From Herbaspirillum sp. WKF16 (GTDB lineage: Bacteria > Pseudomonadota > Gammaproteobacteria > Burkholderiales > Burkholderiaceae_D): a DNA stretch of 64,000 bases. Shown here piece by piece: positions 19,599 to 28,792 of the stretch. Under the pieces are notes generated by a model that saw nothing but the letters and a program-made list of their open reading frames with translations, was not told where the DNA came from and made no database searches. Within the stretch, counting starts at the first letter, position 1. Each line of letters starts with the position of its first letter. The position numbers were made by a program, and so were the translations under genes. Location of the stretch: NCBI RefSeq assembly GCF_028993615.1, contig NZ_CP118632.1:4526001-4590000 (forward strand), read 5' to 3'.

Positions 19599-20924
19599 TC
19601 ACTGATCCTTGCCCGCCGTCTCGGGCAGGAACCAGGGCACCACCAGGCCGATGGCATAGACGCAGCCAAACGCAAGGGCGGTCGGCGCGATGCCGCCGAA
19701 GGTCTTGATCATGGCGCCGGCGGCGATGGGGAAGAACCAGGCGACCAGGCGGGCCGAATTGAACACGAAGCTCACCGCCGTCGAGCGCACCGAGGTATTG
19801 AACAGCTCGGAGGGATAGATGGCCAGCCAGGAAAACGCGCAGCCCAGCGTGAAGAAGCCGTTGATGGGCGAGAACACCAGGATCTCGGTCACCGTCGAGG
19901 CGTAGCTGTAGATCAGGAAGGTCGTCGCCAGCGAACCGGCGAAGGTGACGAACAGGAACCAGCGCCGCCCCATGGCATCGGCCATGAAGCCGGAGACGAT
20001 GTAGGCGATGATGGCGCCGGTGGTGTACAGCAGGGAGACATAGGAATCCCAATGCGACTGGATACCCTGCGCGGCGCTGATGGTGCGGGTGTATTCGGTC
20101 AGCCAGCTCGACACGGCCCACCAGCCGGCGATGCTCACCACCGACAGCAGCGAGGTCAGCAGGATGCGGCGCACGGCCTCGCGCTCGGTGAACACCTGCT
20201 TCAGGGTGAACGGGCGCTTGCCGCCCTTCTCGCTGGACTCTTCGGTGGCCGCCCATTCCTGGTTCTTGACGGCGGCGATCCATTCCTCCGATTCGCCGAC
20301 GTCCTTGCGGATGTACAGCACGAAGAACGCGGGCAGCGCGCCCACCACGAACATCACGCGCCAGGTGTCATCCCCCAGCGGCATGGACAGCTGCAGCAGG
20401 TACCAGATCAGCGCGGCCGCCAGCGTGCCCCAGCCGAAGCCGGATTGCAGGAAGCCCGCGCCCTTGGCCCTGGCTTCGGCCGGCCAGGTTTCCGCCACCA
20501 GCGCGATGCCGGTGCTCCACTCGCTGCCCATGGCCAGGCCGGTGATGAAGCGCAGCAGGCACATCGTGACGATGGTGTCCGAGAATGCGGTCAGCCCGGT
20601 GAACAAAGCATACAGAAAGACCGACCACATCATCACCGTCTTGCGGCCGACATAGTCGGCCAGGACGCCGCCGACCAGGCCGCCGACGCCCCAGCCCAGC
20701 AGTGTGATGCCGATCACCATGCCGGCGTAGAAGGGCTTGGAGGCGGCCTGTTCGGGCGTGAGCAGGGATTTCAGCAGCGGCGAGAGCACCACCACCAGCG
20801 CCAGCGCCTCGTAGCCGTCGAAGATCCAGCCGAGAAACGCGCCCTTGAGCGTCTTCCAGTGTTTCGATGTCAGGCGCGCATTCCATTTCCGCGCGGGTGC
20901 CGCCAGTTCTTTCGTTGCTTCCAA
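19599..20924 (-). CDS. MFS transporter, metabolite:H+ symporter type
   Basis: About 441 residues from TTG 20924, which has AGGAGA at good spacing; a more upstream TTG would fall on that ribosome site. There are twelve predicted helices. The motif GGVLADYVGRKTVMMW between helices 2 and 3 and GSEWSTGIALVAETWP in helix 5 are typical of sugar-acid or aromatic-acid symporters. A long cytoplasmic loop separates the halves. It is the third gene of leuC-leuD-MFS, so it probably imports the hydroxy or unsaturated dicarboxylate handled by the dehydratase. The exact substrate is inferred, not visible. Confidence 0.88.
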   Translation of the reverse strand: MEATKELAAPARKWNARLTSKHWKTLKGAFLGWIFDGYEALALVVVLSPLLKSLLTPEQAASKPFYAGMVIGITLLGWGVGGLVGGVLADYVGRKTVMMWSVFLYALFTGLTAFSDTIVTMCLLRFITGLAMGSEWSTGIALVAETWPAEARAKGAGFLQSGFGWGTLAAALIWYLLQLSMPLGDDTWRVMFVVGALPAFFVLYIRKDVGESEEWIAAVKNQEWAATEESSEKGGKRPFTLKQVFTEREAVRRILLTSLLSVVSIAGWWAVSSWLTEYTRTISAAQGIQSHWDSYVSLLYTTGAIIAYIVSGFMADAMGRRWFLFVTFAGSLATTFLIYSYASTVTEILVFSPINGFFTLGCAFSWLAIYPSELFNTSVRSTAVSFVFNSARLVAWFFPIAAGAMIKTFGGIAPTALAFGCVYAIGLVVPWFLPETAGKDQ

Positions 20925-20950
20925 GATGTCTCTCCTCAAGTGTTATTGGT

Positions 20951-21595
20951 TTATTTTTTCAGCAGCCAGGGTTCCTCGGCCAGCCTGCGCGCGCGCATTG
21001 CCTGCAGCGCGTCGCTGCTCTCGGCCAGGATCCGTCCTATGTCGTCCAGGCCCTGCAGCAGGGACGACTTGTGCATGGCGTCGATGTCGAACGCGATGGC
21101 CGCGCCGCTTGCCTCGATGACCTGCTGCGACGGCAGGTCCACCGTCAGCTCGAGCCGTCCCGTCACGGCGATGGTCTCGAACATGCGATCCACCGCGTGC
21201 GCGGGCAGGCGTACGGGCAGGATCCCGTTCTTCATGCAGTTACCGTAGAAGATGTCCGCGAAACTGGGCGCGATGAGCGCCCTGATGCCGTACTGGGCCA
21301 GCGCCCACACGGCATGCTCGCGGCTCGACCCGCAGCCGAAATTCTTGCGCGCCAACAGGATCCGGGCGCCGGCATAGGCGGGATTGTTCAGCGCGAAATC
21401 CGCCTGCGGGGTTCGCCCGGAGTTGTCCCGGCCCGGCGCGCCGGTCTCCCGATAGCGCCAGCTGTCGAACAGGAACTCGCCGAATCCCTCGCGGGTGATC
21501 ATGGCCATGTATTGCTTGGGCAGGATGGCGTCGGTGTCGACGTTGTCCCGGTCGATCGGCACGAGGTGCGAGCTCAAGCGGCTGAAGGGCTCCAT
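20951..21595 (-). CDS. leuD: Isopropylmalate-dehydratase small-subunit homologue
   Basis: 214 residues, usual for LeuD. It starts at ATG 21595, one base shared with the leuC stop. Family signs are VDTDAILPKQY, NFGCGSSREHAVWAL and SFADIFYGNCMKNGILPV. LeuD supplies the swivelling domain that completes the active site of the hydro-lyase with LeuC. The operon with a transporter and a divergent LysR gene, and no leuB or leuA, suggests a catabolic dehydratase for a citraconate- or methylmalate-like acid rather than leucine biosynthesis. Confidence 0.9.
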   Translation of the reverse strand: MEPFSRLSSHLVPIDRDNVDTDAILPKQYMAMITREGFGEFLFDSWRYRETGAPGRDNSGRTPQADFALNNPAYAGARILLARKNFGCGSSREHAVWALAQYGIRALIAPSFADIFYGNCMKNGILPVRLPAHAVDRMFETIAVTGRLELTVDLPSQQVIEASGAAIAFDIDAMHKSSLLQGLDDIGRILAESSDALQAMRARRLAEEPWLLKK

Positions 21596-23004
21596 CAGAT
21601 CTCTCCCGGCAGGGCGAAATGCCCGGCCACCGCGCTGGCGGCGGCCAGGGCCGGGCTCACCAGATGGCTGCGCCCGCCATAGCCCTGCCGTCCCTCGAAG
21701 TTGCGGTTGGAGGTGGATGCGCAGCGCTCGCCGGGGGCCAGGGCGTCGTTGTTCATGCCCAGGCACATCGAACAGCCGGCGTCGCGCCACTCGAATCCGG
21801 CGTCGATGAAGATCCGGTCCAGCCCTTCCGCCTCGGCCTGCCGCTTCACCGATCCGGATCCCGGCACCACCAGCGCCTGCCTGACCGAGCGCGCCACGCG
21901 CTTGCCGCGCACCACCTGCGCGGCCACGCGCAGGTCCTCGATCCTCGCATTGGTGCAGGAGCCGATGAAGATCTTGTCCAGCGCCAGTGCCCGCATCGGC
22001 GTTCCCGCTTCGATCCCCATGTACTCCAGCGCCCTCTGCGCCGCCTTCCTGGCGTCGCTGTCGCGATAGCTATCGAGGGAGGGGACGGCGTCGTCGATGC
22101 CCACCGTCATGGCCGGCGTGGTGCCCCAGGTGACCTGGGGCGACAGCGCGCCGACATCGAAACGCAGCGCCTTGTCGTGCACCGCGCCGGCGTCGCTGCG
22201 CAAGGTGCGCCAATACTCCACGGCGGCGTCCCAGTCATGACCGGTGGGGGCATGCGGACGGCCGCGCAGGTAGTCGATGGTGACCTGGTCGACGGTGATC
22301 AGCCCGGCCCGGGCGCCGGCCTCGGTGGCCATGTTGCACAGGGTCATCCGGGCTTCCATGCTCATGGCGGCCACCGCCTCGCCCGTGAATTCAAGGACAT
22401 GGCCGGTGGCGCAATCGGTGCCGAATTCGCGCAGGAAGCCCAGGGCCACGTCCTTGGCGTAGACCCCTGGCGGCAACTTCCCCGTGATCTCCACGCTCAT
22501 CGAACGCGGCTTGGCCAGCGTGATGGATTGGGTGGCCAGTACCTGCTCGATGTCGGAGGTGCCCACCCCGAACGCCAGCGCCGCGAAGGCGCCGTGGGTG
22601 GTGGTGTGCGAGTCCCCGCATGCGATGGTGGTGCCCGGCAAGGTGTCGCCCAGCTCGGGCGCAACGACATGCAGAATGCCCTGGCGCACATCGTCCAGCG
22701 GGAAGTAGCTCAACGAGAATTCGGCGCAATTCTTCTCTAGCGCATGCAGCTGCTGGGCCGCGATCTCGTCATGCATGCCCGCCTTCCGGTTGGCGGTCGG
22801 AATGTTATGATCGGCCGTCGCGATGACCGACTCCGGCGCCCAGAGCGCGCGGCCCGCGCCGCGCAGGCCGTCGAAGGCTTGCGGGCTGGTGACTTCGTTG
22901 ACCAGGTGCTTGTCGATGTAGAGCAGCGTCGACGCGCCATGGTCGACGGCGGCGTGGCGCGACCAGATCTTCTCGAATAATGTATGTTTCTGCGGCATGA
23001 CCAT
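21595..23004 (-). CDS. leuC: Isopropylmalate-dehydratase large-subunit homologue
   Basis: About 469 residues from ATG 23004 (or 467 from ATG 22998), matching LeuC. The iron-sulfur ligands are present in [12 protein letters not shown] and in [31 protein letters not shown] is the usual substrate and cluster region. With LeuD it forms a [4Fe-4S] hydro-lyase. The frame is open further upstream, but that part crosses the divergent LysR gene start. No leucine-pathway genes are adjacent. Confidence 0.92.
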   Translation of the reverse strand: MVMPQKHTLFEKIWSRHAAVDHGASTLLYIDKHLVNEVTSPQAFDGLRGAGRALWAPESVIATADHNIPTANRKAGMHDEIAAQQLHALEKNCAEFSLSYFPLDDVRQGILHVVAPELGDTLPGTTIACGDSHTTTHGAFAALAFGVGTSDIEQVLATQSITLAKPRSMSVEITGKLPPGVYAKDVALGFLREFGTDCATGHVLEFTGEAVAAMSMEARMTLCNMATEAGARAGLITVDQVTIDYLRGRPHAPTGHDWDAAVEYWRTLRSDAGAVHDKALRFDVGALSPQVTWGTTPAMTVGIDDAVPSLDSYRDSDARKAAQRALEYMGIEAGTPMRALALDKIFIGSCTNARIEDLRVAAQVVRGKRVARSVRQALVVPGSGSVKRQAEAEGLDRIFIDAGFEWRDAGCSMCLGMNNDALAPGERCASTSNRNFEGRQGYGGRSHLVSPALAAASAVAGHFALPGEI

Positions 23005-23112
23005 ACCATTGCTTGCGAATGGCACGGAGATTAGCAGCATGCCCGGGCCGGGGCTGTGCTCATTTGCTAGTGCAGCTTTCGCGATCCGACAAATCACTTC
23101 ACTCGCGAAAAA

Positions 23113-24009
23113 ATGCATTTCGATATCGATACGTTGAAGCTCTTCGCGCTCGTCGTGGAGCACGGCAGCATCTCGGCCGCCTCCGAGCCCGGCAATGTCG
23201 TGACCTCGGCCATCAGCCGCCGGCTATCGGACCTGGAACAGTCGGTCGGCGTCCCGCTGCTGCGGCGGCGCAGCCGGGGCGTGGAGCCTACCGCGGCCGG
23301 CATGTCGCTCTACCATCACGCCAAGACGGTGCTGGCCCAGCTGCGTCAGCTCGAATGCGACATCAGCGAGCATCGCACCGGGATCCAGGGCACGGTGCGC
23401 ATCTGGGTCAACATGACGGCCCTGTGCTATTACCTGCCCGCCCAGCTCAACTCCTTCATGAAGCAATATCCCGGGGTGCGCATCGAGCTGGAGGAGAAGC
23501 TGAGCGACGAGATCCCGCTGGCAGTGAAGGCGGGGACGGCCGACCTCGGCATCTGCGCCCCGACCGACGGCGTCGCGGGCGTGTCCGAGGCCCAGTACGT
23601 GACCGACCCGCTGGTGCTGATCACGCCGCGCGACCACAGGTTCGCCGCCAGGAAGCGCATCCGCTTCGAAGACACGCTGGATGAAAAGCACATCATGATG
23701 CAGAGCGGCGCCTCGATCAATTCCATGTCCAACGCGGCGGCGCGCGCGCTCAAGAAGACGATCCAACCTTCGGTGGTGGTCACCAGCTTCGACGCCATGC
23801 GCAACATGGTGTCGGAGGGCATGGGCATCGCCCTGATCCCCGAGATCGCGCTGCGCGGCGCCGACGCCTCGCGCTACGCCGTGATCAAGGTCAGCGACAA
23901 GTGGTGCGTGCGCAATTTCAAGGTGCTGTGGAACGATCATATCGCGCAGACGCCGGCGTCGATCCGCCTGCTGCATCACCTCAAGGGCGAAATCCTGCCA
24001 AGGGCCTGA
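23113..24009 (+). CDS. LysR-family regulator, divergent from leuC
   Basis: 298 residues. An N-terminal winged helix ([39 protein letters not shown]) is followed by a periplasmic-binding-like effector domain. LysR proteins normally activate the divergent operon when a pathway intermediate binds. Here the shared 108-base gap points to control of leuC-leuD-MFS. The effector is unknown but is probably the acid transported or dehydrated by that operon. Confidence 0.92.
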   Translation: MHFDIDTLKLFALVVEHGSISAASEPGNVVTSAISRRLSDLEQSVGVPLLRRRSRGVEPTAAGMSLYHHAKTVLAQLRQLECDISEHRTGIQGTVRIWVNMTALCYYLPAQLNSFMKQYPGVRIELEEKLSDEIPLAVKAGTADLGICAPTDGVAGVSEAQYVTDPLVLITPRDHRFAARKRIRFEDTLDEKHIMMQSGASINSMSNAAARALKKTIQPSVVVTSFDAMRNMVSEGMGIALIPEIALRGADASRYAVIKVSDKWCVRNFKVLWNDHIAQTPASIRLLHHLKGEILPRA

Positions 24010-24056
24010 CGCGGCTACGAGGGGCGGGCAAGACAATCGCCGACGCGCCCTCCCGG

Positions 24057-24938
24057 TCACGCCGCCAACCCGTAAATCCGCGCCGACGCCTCGCCCCACA
24101 GGGCATCCTGCTCCGCCGCCGACAAACGCGTCCTGGCCCACTCGCGGGCGAAGGACACCACCTTCGAATAGGACGCCGCCAGCAGGCACATCGGCCAGTC
24201 CGAGCCGAACATCAGGCGCTGCGCGCCGAACAGTTCCAGCGCCGTATCCAGGCAGCGCAGCACGTGGTCATAGTCGCGCGGGCTCAGGCCGCGCAGCCAG
24301 TCGGCCTCGGTCAGCAGGCCGGAGATCTTGCAGCTGACGTGGGGCATGGCCGCCAGCGCCCTGAGTTCTTCGCGCCAGTGTTCGAAGTCGCCCTTGTTCT
24401 TGCGGAACTCCCTGAGCGCCGGCTTGCCCAGATGATTCAACACCAGCCAGTGCCGGTCATGGCGGGCGCAGAACGAGCGCACCGCAGACAGCTGGCGCTC
24501 ATGCACCAGCACGTCGTAGACATAGCGCCGCTCCTGCAGCCAGCGTATGCCGTCGTTCAATTGCGGCTGCGCCAGGAAGGCGGCCGGGTCGGCCTCGTCC
24601 TGGATCTGGTGGCGAAAGCCCACCAGCTTGTTGCGACCCCAGCGCTCGACGTGGTCGGCCAGCGCCGGCGATGAAATGTCTTCCCAGCCGATGATGCCGG
24701 CGATGCGGCGGTCGTGCCGCGCCAGCTCCAGCAGGAACGCGGTTTCCTCGCGCCCGGCGCGCGCCTGCACCGCGATCGAGGCATGCAAGCCCTGCGCTTC
24801 CAGCAGCGGCTGGAACTGGTAGGGCAGCCGGTCCTGCGCGAGCAGGTCCATGCCGGCGCCTATCCAGGGATAGTCTTCCGAGCGGTAGCGCCAGAAATGC
24901 TGGTGCGCATCGATCCTTAGCGGGGCTCTGGGATTCAT
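24057..24938 (-). CDS. Amidohydrolase-family sugar lactonase (COG3618)
   Basis: 293 residues with the metal-binding DAHQHFW at the N terminus, NHLGKPALREF in the middle and FGSDWPMC near the C terminus, as in L-fucono- and L-rhamnono-lactonases and related TIM-barrel hydrolases. It is the last gene of the xylose operon, 30 bases after xylD. It probably opens xylonolactone to xylonate, the step done in Caulobacter by the unrelated SMP-30 protein XylC. The lactone specificity is inferred from the operon. Confidence 0.85.
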   Translation of the reverse strand: MNPRAPLRIDAHQHFWRYRSEDYPWIGAGMDLLAQDRLPYQFQPLLEAQGLHASIAVQARAGREETAFLLELARHDRRIAGIIGWEDISSPALADHVERWGRNKLVGFRHQIQDEADPAAFLAQPQLNDGIRWLQERRYVYDVLVHERQLSAVRSFCARHDRHWLVLNHLGKPALREFRKNKGDFEHWREELRALAAMPHVSCKISGLLTEADWLRGLSPRDYDHVLRCLDTALELFGAQRLMFGSDWPMCLLAASYSKVVSFAREWARTRLSAAEQDALWGEASARIYGLAA

Positions 24939-24968
24939 GGGAAGACCGGCCGGCGTTGCCGGCCGCCG

Positions 24969-26753
24969 TCAGTGGTTGTGGCGCGGCATGGTGTCGGCCA
25001 CGCCCCGGTACTTGAGCGCGGGCTCCATGCAGGCGCCGCTCTCCAGCTGGCCGACGGTGGCGCGGTAGAGCTCCTGCCACGGCGTCTGGCTGGCCGGCAC
25101 GGCGGGAATGCCCTGCGCCCGGCGCCGCGCCAGTTCCTCCTCGTCGACCAGCATGTCGCAGCGGCCGGCATTGAGGTCGATGCGTATCCTGTCGCCGTCG
25201 CGCAGATAGGCCAGGCCGCCGCCGACGGCGCTCTCCGGCGAGGCGTTGAGGATGGAGGGGCTGTCGGAGGTGCCCGACTGGCGGCCGTCGCCCAGGGTCG
25301 GCAGCGTCGTGATGCCGCGCCGGATCAGCGCGTCCGGCGGCTGCATGTTGACCACCTCGGCCGACCCCGGCCAGCCGACCGGGCCGGCGCCGCGGATCAC
25401 CAGGATGCTGTCCTCGCCGATGCCCGAGGCCGGATCGTTGATGCGCGCGTGATAGTCGTCGGAGCCGTCGAACACCGCTGCGGTGCACTCGAAGATGCCT
25501 TCGCTGCCGGGCGTGCTCAGGTAGCGCTGGCGGAAGCTGTCGGAGATGACGCTGGTCTTCATGATGGCGAAGTCGAACAGGTTGCCCTTCAGCACCAGGA
25601 AGCCGGCGCGCTCGCGCAGGGGCGCCGCGAACGGGAACACCACCTCGCGGTCGCCGGTCTCGCGGCCTTCCAGGTTGTCGGCCATGCTGCGGCCGGTGGC
25701 GGTGATGCGGCCGGCGCGCAGCCGGCCGGCCTGCTGCAGCTCCCACATGACCGCGGGCACGCCGCCGGCGCGGTGGAAGCGCTCGCCGAGATACTTGCCG
25801 GCCGGCTGCATGTTGAGCAGCAGGGGCACGTCGTAGCCGTACTTCATCCAGTCCTCGGAATGCAATTCCACGCCGGCGTGGCGCGCCATGGCCATGATGT
25901 GCGGCTGGGCGTTGGTGGAGCCGCCGATGGCGGCGTTGACCACGATGGCGTCGAGGAAGGCGTCGCGCGTGAGGATGGCCGAGGGGCGCAGGTCTTCATG
26001 CGCCATGCCGACGATGCGCCGGCCGGTCTCATAGGCCATCTGGCCGCGTTCGCGATAAGGCGCCGGAATCGCCGAGCAGCCGGTGAGCGACATGCCCAGC
26101 GCCTCGGCCATGGCGTTCATGGTGGAGGCCGTGCCCATGGTGTTGCAGTGCCCGGCCGACGGCGCCGAGGCGGCCGCAATGTCCAGGAACTTCTCGTTGT
26201 CGATCTGCCCGGCCGAGAGCTGGCGGCGCCCTTTCCAGATGGCCGCGCCGGAGCCGACCAGTTCGCCGTCCAGCCAGCCGTCCAGCATGGGGCCGCCGGA
26301 GAGCACGATGGCCGGGATGTCCACGGTCGCTGCCGCCATGATCTGCGCCGGCGTGGTCTTGTCGCAGCCGGTGGTGAGCACCACGGCGTCGATGGGATAG
26401 CCGTGCAGGATCTCCACCAGCGCCATGTAGGAAAGATTGCGGTCGATCGCCGCCGTGGGCCGGCGGCAGTTCTCGAACACCGGATGCAGCGGGAACTCCA
26501 TCGGAATCCCTCCGGCGTCGCGGATGCCGTCGCGCACGCGGCGCGCCAGCTCCAGGTGGATGCGGTTGCACGGGCTGATGTCGCTGCCGCTTTGCGCGAT
26601 GCCGATGATGGGACGGCCCGAGCGCAGCTCCTCGGCGGTGATGCCGTAGTTCATGAAGCGCTCCAGGTACAGCGCGGTCATGTCGATGTGGTCGGGATTG
26701 TCGAACCAGTCCTGGGAGCGGAAGCGACGGGGAGAGGGAGATGGAGTCTTCAT
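24969..26753 (-). CDS. xylD: Xylonate dehydratase (IlvD/Edd family)
   Basis: 594 residues, equal in length to Caulobacter XylD. The iron-sulfur ligands occur in GSDISPCNRIHLELARRV, LTTGCDKTTPAQIMAA and SAGHCNTMGTASTMNAMAEA. IlvD/Edd enzymes dehydrate sugar acids or dihydroxy acids; in this operon the product would be 2-keto-3-deoxy-D-xylonate. The gene lies between the xylose dehydrogenase and lactonase genes. Arabinonate dehydratases are close relatives, so the sugar is set by the operon context (XylF-type binding protein and XylB). Confidence 0.9.
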   Translation of the reverse strand: MKTPSPSPRRFRSQDWFDNPDHIDMTALYLERFMNYGITAEELRSGRPIIGIAQSGSDISPCNRIHLELARRVRDGIRDAGGIPMEFPLHPVFENCRRPTAAIDRNLSYMALVEILHGYPIDAVVLTTGCDKTTPAQIMAAATVDIPAIVLSGGPMLDGWLDGELVGSGAAIWKGRRQLSAGQIDNEKFLDIAAASAPSAGHCNTMGTASTMNAMAEALGMSLTGCSAIPAPYRERGQMAYETGRRIVGMAHEDLRPSAILTRDAFLDAIVVNAAIGGSTNAQPHIMAMARHAGVELHSEDWMKYGYDVPLLLNMQPAGKYLGERFHRAGGVPAVMWELQQAGRLRAGRITATGRSMADNLEGRETGDREVVFPFAAPLRERAGFLVLKGNLFDFAIMKTSVISDSFRQRYLSTPGSEGIFECTAAVFDGSDDYHARINDPASGIGEDSILVIRGAGPVGWPGSAEVVNMQPPDALIRRGITTLPTLGDGRQSGTSDSPSILNASPESAVGGGLAYLRDGDRIRIDLNAGRCDMLVDEEELARRRAQGIPAVPASQTPWQELYRATVGQLESGACMEPALKYRGVADTMPRHNH

Positions 26754-26789
26754 TTCTTTGCCTGGAAGGTGGGAGATTGTCGCGGCGGC

Positions 26790-27581
26790 TCAGGCGCCGT
26801 ACCAGCCGGCGTCGACGTAGTAGTCGCGTCCGGAGCACCTGGCCGCGCTGTCGGAGGCCAAAAACAGCGCCAGCGCCGCGACGTCATGGGGCTCCACGCG
26901 CTGCTCCAGGCACTGGGCCGCGAGGATCTTGGCCTCCTCCTCGGGGTTGTGCCACAACCGCGTCTGGCGCGGCGTGCGCACCGCGCCTGGGATGATGCAA
27001 TTGACCCGCACGCCGTCGCGCCCGAGGTCGCGCGCCAGTCCGCGCGTAAGCCCCTCGATGGCGGCCTTGGCGGTCATGTAGAGCGTCAGGTTGGGCAAGG
27101 CCAGGTGCCATGAGATCGAGCCCAGGTTGAGGATCGCGCCGCGTCCCTGCTCGCGCATGCCGGGCGCCACCGCCTGGGCGCAGAAGAACTGGTGGCGCAG
27201 GTTGACCGCCATGCGCTCGTCCCAATAGGCCGCGCTGACGTCGCCGACCTGGTGACGATCGTCGTTGGCGGCGTTGTTGACCAGGATGTCCACCGCGCCG
27301 GCCAGCTTCTCGATGAGGACGAAGGTGGCCGCCAGCGCGTCGAGGTCTTGCAGGTTGCAGTGCAGGAAGGTGGGCGCGACGGCGCACTCCTTCAGCGACT
27401 CTTCGAGGGCGCGCGATTCCTTCACCGCGATGTCGATGAAGAACACCCGCGCGCCCTGCTGCGCGAAGGCGCTCACCAGCGCGGCGCCGATGCCGGTGCC
27501 GCCGCCGGTGATGACGACCCGCTTGCCGGCCAGGCTGGGATAGACGGCTTGTTCGATGGTGGGTTGGCTTGATGCGTTCAT
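26790..27581 (-). CDS. xylB: NAD-dependent D-xylose 1-dehydrogenase (SDR family)
   Basis: 263 residues. The Rossmann motif is VVITGGGTGIGAALV, the NNAANDDRHQVGDVSAAYWD block closely resembles Caulobacter crescentus XylB, and the catalytic residues are Ser in LGSISWHL and Tyr/Lys in LYMTAKAA. It oxidises D-xylose to xylonolactone in the cytoplasm. The symbol follows Caulobacter usage and does not mean xylulokinase. Gaps to its neighbours are 36 and 49 bases, consistent with one operon. Confidence 0.92.
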   Translation of the reverse strand: MNASSQPTIEQAVYPSLAGKRVVITGGGTGIGAALVSAFAQQGARVFFIDIAVKESRALEESLKECAVAPTFLHCNLQDLDALAATFVLIEKLAGAVDILVNNAANDDRHQVGDVSAAYWDERMAVNLRHQFFCAQAVAPGMREQGRGAILNLGSISWHLALPNLTLYMTAKAAIEGLTRGLARDLGRDGVRVNCIIPGAVRTPRQTRLWHNPEEEAKILAAQCLEQRVEPHDVAALALFLASDSAARCSGRDYYVDAGWYGA

Positions 27582-27630
27582 GATGGCTGCGCCTGGAGAA
27601 TAAAAAAAGAGATCAGCGGAATCAGCGGGG

Positions 27631-28770
27631 TCAGCGAGTTGAGCGCGTGCTCACGTCCACCCAGACCGCCAGCACCAGGATGCTGCCCTTGACGATCATC
27701 TGCCAGTAGGTGCCGACGTCGAGCATCGACATGCCGTTGTCCAGGCTGGCCATCACCAGCGCGCCGATCAGCGCGCCGTAGATGGTGCCCGAGCCGCCGC
27801 GCATGGAGGTGCCGCCGATGAAGCAGGCGGCGATCGCGTCGAGCTCGCCCATGTTGCCCGCCGAGGGCGAACCGGCAGCCAGGCGCGCCGTGTTGACCAG
27901 CCCGGCCAGCGCGCACATCACGCCCATGATGCCGAACACCCAGAGCTTGACTGCCTGCACGTTCACGCCCGACAGGCGCGTCGCTTCCATGTTGCTGCCC
28001 ACCGAATAGATGCGGCGGCCGAACACGGTCTGCGTGCTGACGTAGCTGAACAACCCCAGCAACGCCAGCAGCAGCAGCACCGGCACCGGAATGCCGTCGT
28101 AGCTGTTGAGGGTGCGCACGAAGGCCAGCAGCACCAGGCCGATCAGCGCCACCTTGCCGGCGTCGCGCCACAGCGCCGGCACCGGCAGCCCGTGCTGCTG
28201 GCGGCCGACGCGGCGGCGCCACGTCAGCACCAGCGCCAGCGCCAGCAGCACGACGCCCAGTACCACGCCCAGCTGCTGCGGCAGATAGCCTTGTCCCAGG
28301 TAGACCAGGTCGCCGGAAACCGGCGCGATGGTCAGCCCGCCGGTCACGCCCAGCAGGATGCCGCGGAAGGCCAGCATGCCGCCCAGGCCGACGATGAAGG
28401 AGGGGATGCCGAGGTAGGCGGTCAGGTAGCCGTTGAGCAAGCCCATCACCAGCCCGAAGGCCAGCACCAGCGCCAGGTTGACCGGCAGCGGCAGATGGTG
28501 GGCGACGTCCAGGATGGCGGCCACGCCGCCCAGCAGACCCAGCAGCGAGCCCACCGACAGGTCGATCTCGCCGGCAATGATCACCAGCACCATGCCGCAG
28601 GCCAGGATGCCGGTCACCGACATCTGGCGCAGCAGGTTGGAGAGATTGCGCGGCGTCACGAAGCCGCCCTCGGTTTGCCAGCTGAAGAAGGCCCAGATGA
28701 TGGCGATGGCGATCAGCAGCGCCATGATCTTGTAGCGGCCGAAGATTTGCTTGATGTGGGTGGAGGTCAT
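27631..28770 (-). CDS. xylH: Xylose ABC transporter permease
   Basis: About 379 residues from ATG 28770, with nine or ten hydrophobic segments. GEIDLSVGSLLGLLGGVAA is the signature of ribose/xylose-type permeases, and IAACFIGGTSMRGGSGTIYG is the conserved C-terminal loop. It works with XylG and XylF. It begins 22 bases after the xylG stop. A TTG two codons upstream is in frame but less likely as the start. Confidence 0.93.
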   Translation of the reverse strand: MTSTHIKQIFGRYKIMALLIAIAIIWAFFSWQTEGGFVTPRNLSNLLRQMSVTGILACGMVLVIIAGEIDLSVGSLLGLLGGVAAILDVAHHLPLPVNLALVLAFGLVMGLLNGYLTAYLGIPSFIVGLGGMLAFRGILLGVTGGLTIAPVSGDLVYLGQGYLPQQLGVVLGVVLLALALVLTWRRRVGRQQHGLPVPALWRDAGKVALIGLVLLAFVRTLNSYDGIPVPVLLLLALLGLFSYVSTQTVFGRRIYSVGSNMEATRLSGVNVQAVKLWVFGIMGVMCALAGLVNTARLAAGSPSAGNMGELDAIAACFIGGTSMRGGSGTIYGALIGALVMASLDNGMSMLDVGTYWQMIVKGSILVLAVWVDVSTRSTR

Positions 28771-28792
28771 GCGCAATTCCAGGTTGTTTTGG

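Noticed and set aside
20951..23004. Reading leuC/leuD as leucine biosynthesis genes
   Set aside because: The operon has a transporter and a LysR regulator but no leuA or leuB. The symbols mark homology only.
24972..27113. Long plus-strand open frame opposite xylD and xylB
   Set aside because: It is a shadow of the real genes, with low-complexity composition and no domain.
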